Positions 58,320 to 64,000 of a DNA stretch of 64,000 bases are shown piece by piece (position 1 is the stretch's first letter; every line of letters starts with the position of its first letter). The notes under the pieces were generated by a model that was not told where the DNA came from, did not search any database, and worked only from the letters and a program-made list of their open reading frames with translations. Origin of the DNA: Brachycybe producta. Lineage: Eukaryota > Arthropoda > Diplopoda > Playtdesmida > Andrognathidae. The translations under genes and the position numbers were made by a program. Location: NCBI GenBank assembly GCA_036925085.1, contig JAUPFP010000038.1, forward strand, positions 542,001-606,000. The letters are read 5' to 3'.

Positions 58320-59655
58320 TGCCTTGATCATGCCTTGACCATGACTTTGTGAAATATTTATGCTTTTTTTTAGATTTGAGGGCATTATATCGAATTCCTT
58401 TTCTCCTAATAGTGATGTAATTGATGTTACATGTATATTATCCTATTAATAGAAATGTATTAGCACATTTCTTCATAGTAAACTGTTAATTTGTCACCAG
58501 TGAAAATTTTTACAATGTGCAAATTTTCGCCACAGTGGAAACAAGGCCTAAAGAACAATTAAATAAACGTTGTTTCAGCAACCTGACATAGATGGTACTG
58601 GTGATGCTAATTCTTCTTATCGATATTGTGCAGTATAAGGCTATCAATATCACACCCATCGAAGACGGGCTTTTGTTCTAGTTTACAATATGTTGCTTAA
58701 TATGGAATCTGACTGGAGGAAAGTAGTAAGGCAGAGAAAAATGGAAAGGGGTAGGGTTTTGTGAAAAGGATGAGGGTATATACAGAAACATAACTGCAAA
58801 AATATTCTGCAAAACTCTGCTGAAAAATTCAACATGAACTACTCTGCAGAAAGATTCTGCATATTATAATAATCAACATAAAAATTTCTGAAGAAACAGT
58901 GTTCCAATTTTAGTCAGAAGGCCTCTGCAGAAACATGTAGATAAAATTCTACAGAATCCTGATATAAAATTTCCAGGAGGGTTTTTTTCTGCCATATGTA
59001 GTCATTTTCAAATTTAGCCTTAAATGCTCACCCCTATGAAAGTCCAGTGGCTATACGTGCTATGGTAAAAATTGAAAGTGGTAAAACAAAACCAATAACA
59101 AGTTTCAATTGTTTGGATTATGTTGTTAAATTTCTAACTATGTTAACTTATCAGAAAACAAAATAGTAAATACGACGACCTACCAAAAATGTAAAATAAA
59201 CGAAACCACATATAACACATATACTCAATTTTACACAATGTAAACAGCTACATGTAGAAATACAGTAAATGAAATTTTATAAGAAACTAGAAAATAAATC
59301 TAAAAACGTAACCCTGAAAAAATACCCATGTAACATCTAGTGTATACGTAGGCCTAATCGTAAAATGGGCAGATGCACATCGAAGATGTTCTGAAGTTCT
59401 GAAGTTCTGAAGTTCGCGGGGTCCCGTCTCCGAAGTTGCGTGGGGGCCCCGTCTCCAGTGTTGTAGTGGGTTCCGTGGGGCCAGGTCTTGAGATTTTGTT
59501 TGTTAGTTCGTCAAGAGTTCGCGTTATTAAATTACTTTGTAATGATTTTGCACAAATTGTTTGTAATAATTATAAACTGGCGAGACGAGCTCACTCACGT
59601 CTAGACCGGGTGCAACAAGATTGTTTGATATTAAAACATAATTGAAATAATTAAA
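58320..59655. other. Intergenic DNA between the satellite and FAS1 gene D
   Basis: No gene recognised. CTTGACCATG is repeated three times at the satellite edge. Around 59386-59420 TTCTGAAGT is repeated four times next to a short GC-rich stretch (GGGGTCCCGTCTCC). Confidence 0.5.
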
Positions 59656-59807
59656 GAAAAACTACATTGAGTTATTAACAATAGAAACATAAAATCAAAC
59701 ATGGAAACATCACGTTTTCCATTATGTTTCTAAATCAATATCTACAAATCAATCAAATTGAAATTTTACGCGTAACATTGAATCTGAACGACTGAAAGAA
59801 CACAAGT

Positions 59808-59818
59808 CTATATAAATA
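59808..59818 (+). promoter_or_regulatory. TATA box of FAS1 gene D
   Basis: CTATATAAATA, the same sequence and nearly the same distance to the ATG as in gene C. Confidence 0.65.
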
Positions 59819-59895
59819 TAGAATTAGAAATAAAAAATGCACCATTCGAATATCGACATTTCGTATTCACTGATTATACACGCGAATAAATTAAA

Positions 59896-61380
59896 ATGAA
59901 AGGGTTCATTAAGTGTTCAATGCTGATTATGTTGTTCAGCGTCGGTGTTCTGAATGTCAAGAGTCAACAACTGTTGGATGTCAACGTATTTCTCGATTTG
60001 GCACGGTTAGTGTCAGGTCTCGGCAATCTACTCACCTTCGGGCAACTCTTTCAAGAATCAGCTCCTATACTTGCCACAAGACCTATAATAGGTAAATAAA
60101 ACAACATAAATTCAAATTTCAGGCAAACCAAAAAGTGCATCTGAAAAATGAAAACAAAAACATTTATTTTTATTATTGAAAGAAATGCTTTTCATGATAG
60201 AAATGCAGGCACATGAGAGTATTCTGAAAGAAATAGTTAATGTTATTAATTGATATTTATAGATTAAGATCTGATAGACTACCTACTGTGTTAAGTTAAT
60301 GAAGTAAATTACTGTTAAGTTAATAGAAAATTAAACTAATTAATTATGATGTTCGCTTTTCTTATTTATTCTGATATCCAATCTAGGGCTCAACTTGACA
60401 ATCCTATTGTTCCCAGATAAGACACCAGTTACATCAGAACCAACACCAGAACCCACAACAACACTGGGAACATGGACTAGATCCTTAACTGGAAGTCCAG
60501 CCGAAAGTGCAAAACTCATTCAAGAGCACACCTTCACTCCAGCCATGAAAATGGAAGAATTACTCGAAAAGGGAACAGTGACTAACGTGAATGGGAACAA
60601 AGTTGTTTTCGAACGCAATGGAGATCAAGTGACCGCCAACGGACACTTGGTCACCGAGAAAGACATTCCCTTGGGAGACTATGCTATCGCACATAGAATT
60701 GCAGAACCATTACCTATGCTAGATCTACCGGAAAGAGAAATACTAACAGCAAGAGCAACAAATGAAACGTTTCCATCAATCATTGAATTGATTTCAAATT
60801 TACCATTAGTAGCACGTTTATTATTTAAACCTATAATACAAGTCATACAAGCCTTGCTTCCAGGTTGTAATTAATGCTTAAGACTTCACAAGTAAAAAAT
60901 AAAACAGCCAAAAAATTAAATCTCGATATTATCTACAGGAAGTTTAATCACATTTGTGGCTCCAGACCAAACTCAAAGCGAAGTCTTAACCAAGTCATAT
61001 TCACCTCCAGGAATGCAATTATTTACACCTTTACTAGAAAGTATATTAAAATATTATTTGTCTTAAAATAAAACAAAATTAATGTTATGCTATCTCTTCT
61101 TTTTTAAAGATTACGTTCAAAAGTACACATTCCCTGGATCGTATTCGCCACACGAATTGATGCAAATGAATGAAATCACCAACGTATCGGGAGAAAAAAT
61201 GCAAATTACAAAGTTGGATGGTATTTAAATATGCAGAATATTAGAAAAATATCTCATTTAAACTGTACAAACTCTCAAAACTGATTTTGTTTTACAGATG
61301 GAAATCTCAAGATTGGAGATTGTAAAGTGTATATGGACAAAGCAACTGAAGCAAAAGATGGCTATTTCTACAATTATTAA
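59896..61380 (+). CDS. Secreted protein with two divergent FAS1 domains, 322 aa (gene D)
   Basis: Exons 59896-60091, 60387-60863, 60939-61040, 61110-61220 and 61298-61380, all in phase. Paralogue of gene C. Signal peptide and first FAS1 domain are nearly identical (QQLLDVNVFLDLARLVSGLG, LTILLFPDKTPVT, DQVTANGHLVTEKDI). After the word IAHRIAEPL the linker is unlike that of gene C: it is shorter, has an Asn-X-Thr site, and ends in a hydrophobic stretch (FKPIIQVIQALLPG). The second FAS1 domain is again close to gene C (ITFVAPDQTQSEVL, YTFPGSYSPHELMQMNEITN, DGNLKIGDCKVYMDK). The reading frame is intact throughout, so both copies look functional. Confidence 0.87.
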
Positions 61381-62190
61381 AAGCAATTACCAGAGAATAA
61401 TCAAATGTTCCACGATCAGCAAACTTAACTTTTTTTCTTGCCTTTTTTTGAAAAAAAACAAAACAATAACAAATATACAATTTATATAACAAGTAAACAG
61501 TAACTAATATTCTGCTTGGTTCTAACTGCGGCATAAAACAATGAATACTTTCAATGTACATGTATAATATTCAAATGATAAATGTTAATAAAAAACAATT
61601 ACAACTGCAAATCAAAATTGAGATCTATTAAATCCGGAAATCACAAAATCAAAAACTGACGTCAAATGCCACCCATGTGACCTTTCTAAATCGACATCAA
61701 AAACTAAATTCAATTGAGATTTCTACGTTACTATAGCAACTGTATTCTGTAAGGTGTTGTGACATTCTACATCCACCCAGAAAATAACGAATGACAAAGA
61801 ACAAAACAATTAGAATTCACTTACCTTAGATAATATAACAATCGCGGGAAATTAATGCATTCTTATACAGGCAAATTGGAAATTCCAAAATGTAAACATT
61901 CTTCCTGATCTTTAAATGAAAAATATATAAAGTAACTGAAATTTTAGTGACAATAATAAAATAGAATAATTACAGTTTCAAATGGACATCGTTGCTTTCA
62001 TCTGTATTCTCTTTCAGTTGTGCTCTGAAACGAAAATAAAAACAAATTAACAAGAAATATATTCATACCGGTATTTCCTGCGTAGGAGGACATATCGACA
62101 CTAATCTCGAATCTCTCGAATCCTTCATATAAGAATTCTAAATTATTCATTAAGATACAAATAAATGATATAATATTACATTTTAAATTA

Positions 62191-62562
62191 TCTATATCTA
62201 TATACATATATAAAACCGAAATTCTGTCCGTTTCATTGTTTCATTGTTTGCACAAAAGTGTGTTAATGTGCTACAGGATGGCACTATTCATTCCCAAACC
62301 CTTTGACCTATAGGAATCAAATTTGACAGGAATACTTCCTATGACTCAAACAAGGGAATTAGGGTACCTGGGCGCCCTTGCAACCACCTTTAGGGCAAAT
62401 GTTTTTAGGACAAATGTTTATATATCAGATGTGACTTATTTTTGTATGTATGTATTAATAAAAATAAAAGTTGTATGCATAATTCACATTAAAGCAAGAA
62501 TAACGGTGTGGCAGGAGTACCTTCATATTTTGCCCTGGGCAACGCCCGGTAACTCAAGATAG
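62191..62562 (+). mobile_element. Small non-autonomous Helitron, 372 bp
   Basis: It starts A|TCTATATCTATATACATATA then TAAAACCG and TTCTGTCCGTTTCATTG, a common Helitron 5' pattern. It ends with the hairpin GGGCAACGCCC, GGTAACTCAAG and ATAG (a decayed CTAG), followed by T. A different family from the GTCATTTATGAC elements. Confidence 0.7.
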
Positions 62563-62646
62563 TTAATAATAAAAACAGTGTGGCACCCCCGGTCGCCACA
62601 AGGTGATATTGGTGATCCGGGTACTACCGAAATTGCAACAATTGCC

Positions 62647-62793
62647 GGTCCGGTTTTAACCGGGTCTGGTCCGGTTTTAACAGGGTTTGGTCCGATTTTA
62701 ACCGGTTTTGGTCCGATTTTAACCGGTTTTTGTCCGGATTTAACGGGGTTTTGTCCGGATTTAACTGGGTTTTGTACGGTTTTAACTTGGTTT
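62647..62793. repeat. 21-bp minisatellite, seven units
   Basis: Units of the type GGTCCGGTTTTAACCGGGTTT with small changes. It lies about 85 bp beyond the Helitron 3' end. Open frames through it (VKTGP-type repeats) come from the 21-bp period and are not gene-like. Confidence 0.9.
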
Positions 62794-63334
62794 TTCCTGT
62801 TTTTTTTTTCCAATTTCATCGTCAGAATATGTACATCATTTTAGGTCTGATGATATTTTATTGTAGGTGGCCCAGTTTTTGAGTTGTTCGACCCACAAAA
62901 AATTATGACTAAAAACTCAAAATTTGTTTCTAAAAAATTCATAAAAAATAACCCCTGGGTAAAATTTTCTGATTGTTTGTCAGGAGCATCAAATTGAACC
63001 ACTGAATCAAATAAAAAATACTGCATGTCTATCTCATTCCGTTCTTGAGTTATTCGACCCAGAAAATCGGAGTTCCGGACACACAGACACACATACATAC
63101 ATACAAACAGACATCCTTTTTTGCCCCTTTTCAAAAAACAAAAGAATAAACTTCAAAGGGCAATTAGCAATTTTTTTAACATTAGCAGCCGCTTAGCCTC
63201 TTACAGCTTTGCGCTTTCAGTGCAAAGCTATACGAGAAATCCGCAGCCCTATCTTTAAAGCCAGCGTCTGCTAATCGAACCATTACTCAAGGCAAAAGGC
63301 TTAAACCGGTATTTATCCCGGGTTTATATTATTA

Positions 63335-64000
63335 CAATTAGTACTCTGCTAGCAGCCAAATAGGCCTATGGCAGAGGGACATAAAAGTCCACATGCAGCA
63401 TTAAGCATTTTGTTTTTATATATGTGCATGTATATGTGCTTGACACACATATACATGCACATATATAAAAACAAAATGAATATACAAATGTCAATCCCAC
63501 AAAACAAAATTATCCCCATTCACCACTGCCTCAGGAAGAGAGTTCCATTGTCTTATAACTCTAGGGAAAAAAGACCAATATGAATCCGTCCTAGCAAAAA
63601 TCTCCCTAATTTTCTTAGAGTGGTCAACCCTGCCCATATATAGTGCTTTAAGAATATCACTGGACTGCAGTTTAGGACAATCACCATGTGTAATTTTTCC
63701 AAACAATTTCAAACTTAACCCAGCCCTGCGATGTGCCAAACTATGCCATTGTAGCACTGACAGCATTTCAGTGACACTATCTGTAAATTTGGCCCTGCCA
63801 CAAACAACCTAGCTGCCTTACATTGCTCTATACACTGCAGCAATACTCAAGATGAGGCCAAACCAATGCTTGATAGGCAATAGTTTTAACTTGTGCTGAG
63901 CAGGTGCCCAAAGTCCTTTGACTAAAATGAAGCATTTGTAGAGCTTTCCCTGTAACACCATCAATGTGTTTTTCCAAGAAAGGTCATCTGCCATTGTAAA
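63335..64000 (-). mobile_element. LINE (non-LTR retrotransposon), decayed 3' end, runs off the window
   Basis: On the minus strand the C-terminal end of a reverse-transcriptase ORF is readable. It has a palm/thumb-like stretch (DDLSWKNTLMVLQGKLYKCF near 63990-63930), then, after a frame break near 63770-63830, LQWHSLAHRRAGLSLKLFGK and the typical closing SFFPRVIRQWNSLPEAVV, with the stop near 63494. A 3' untranslated region follows with a long hairpin and the tail words GTCCCTCTGCCATAGGCC and GCTAGCAGAGTACTAATTG. Frame breaks show it is dead. Family (CR1/Jockey-like) is inferred from the C-terminal motif only. Confidence 0.75.
63406..63478. repeat. Perfect 33-bp hairpin in the LINE 3' region
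   Basis: CATTTTGTTTTTATATATGT and the next 13 bases (to 63438) are followed after a 7-nt loop by an exact reverse complement (63446-63478). No mismatch in 33 bp. The LINE tail near 42065 lacks the second arm. Confidence 0.95.

Larger units (their letters stand above)
59660..62050 (+). repeat. Right copy of the segmental duplication carrying FAS1 gene D
   Basis: Collinear with 52780-55780, including the upstream GTTATTAACAATAGAAACAT sequence, promoter, all five exons and the 3' flank to CATCTGTATTCT. A 20-bp internal duplication (GAAACATAAAATCAAACATG) is found only here. Confidence 0.9.

Noticed and set aside
56421-58338. Very long open frames (over 600 codons) through the GGGCAA satellite on both strands
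   Set aside because: The repeat has no stop codon in several frames at once, and the low-complexity products have no start context or splice structure. They are a by-product of the repeat.
62523-62844. Frames with VKTGP or VLTGFGPILTGF repeats
   Set aside because: A 21-bp minisatellite has a period divisible by three, so frames stay open. No gene signals.

Overview
The window is nuclear DNA of an invertebrate animal. It is AT-rich, its genes have many exons with GT-AG introns that are often only 50-150 bp, and it is crowded with short DNA transposons, Helitron ends, a tRNA-derived SINE, LINE tails and satellites. The gene families (drebrin-like/Abp1, HPS1, a PCGF3/5-type RING protein, prominin, secreted fasciclin-domain proteins) are animal genes. 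A lophotrochozoan such as a mollusc would fit, but nothing here fixes the phylum. No bacterial genes, CRISPR arrays or operons are present.

Layout. 1-12.4 kb: no gene recognised, only repeats (palindromic MITEs, a pogo-type MITE, Helitron ends, microsatellites, one SINE). 12.5-18.9 kb (+): a complete drebrin-like gene in 12 exons with an ETS-type palindrome just upstream. 21.9-27.2 kb (-): a complete HPS1 homologue in 17 exons. 28.6-30.0 kb (-): a complete PCGF3/PCGF5-type Polycomb RING gene in 7 coding exons. 30.4-32.1 kb: repeats, including a large palindrome with a second element nested in its centre. 32.2-40.0 kb (-): a prominin in 23 exons, with a 1-kb satellite of about 22-bp units inside one intron. 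43.2-61.4 kb (+): four genes for small secreted proteins with fasciclin (FAS1) domains plus one unrecognised secreted protein. The last two FAS1 genes are a recent duplication, separated by a 1.8-kb GGGCAA-type satellite. 61.4-64 kb: a small Helitron, a 21-bp minisatellite and the 3' end of a decayed LINE.

In every multi-exon model the splice phases close exactly and each model ends at a stop, so the gene models are strong even though no alignment was run. The first four genes are conserved cell-biology genes (actin and endocytosis, lysosome-related organelle biogenesis, chromatin, membrane protrusions) with no evident joint pathway. The FAS1 block looks like a local expansion of secreted, matrix- or adhesion-type proteins with TATA promoters. 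It is the most lineage-specific and least described gene content here. The other notable content is the repeat architecture: one satellite family found both in a prominin intron and beside Helitron ends, an abundant fold-back MITE present in introns and between genes, and nested insertions whose order can be read from target-site duplications.
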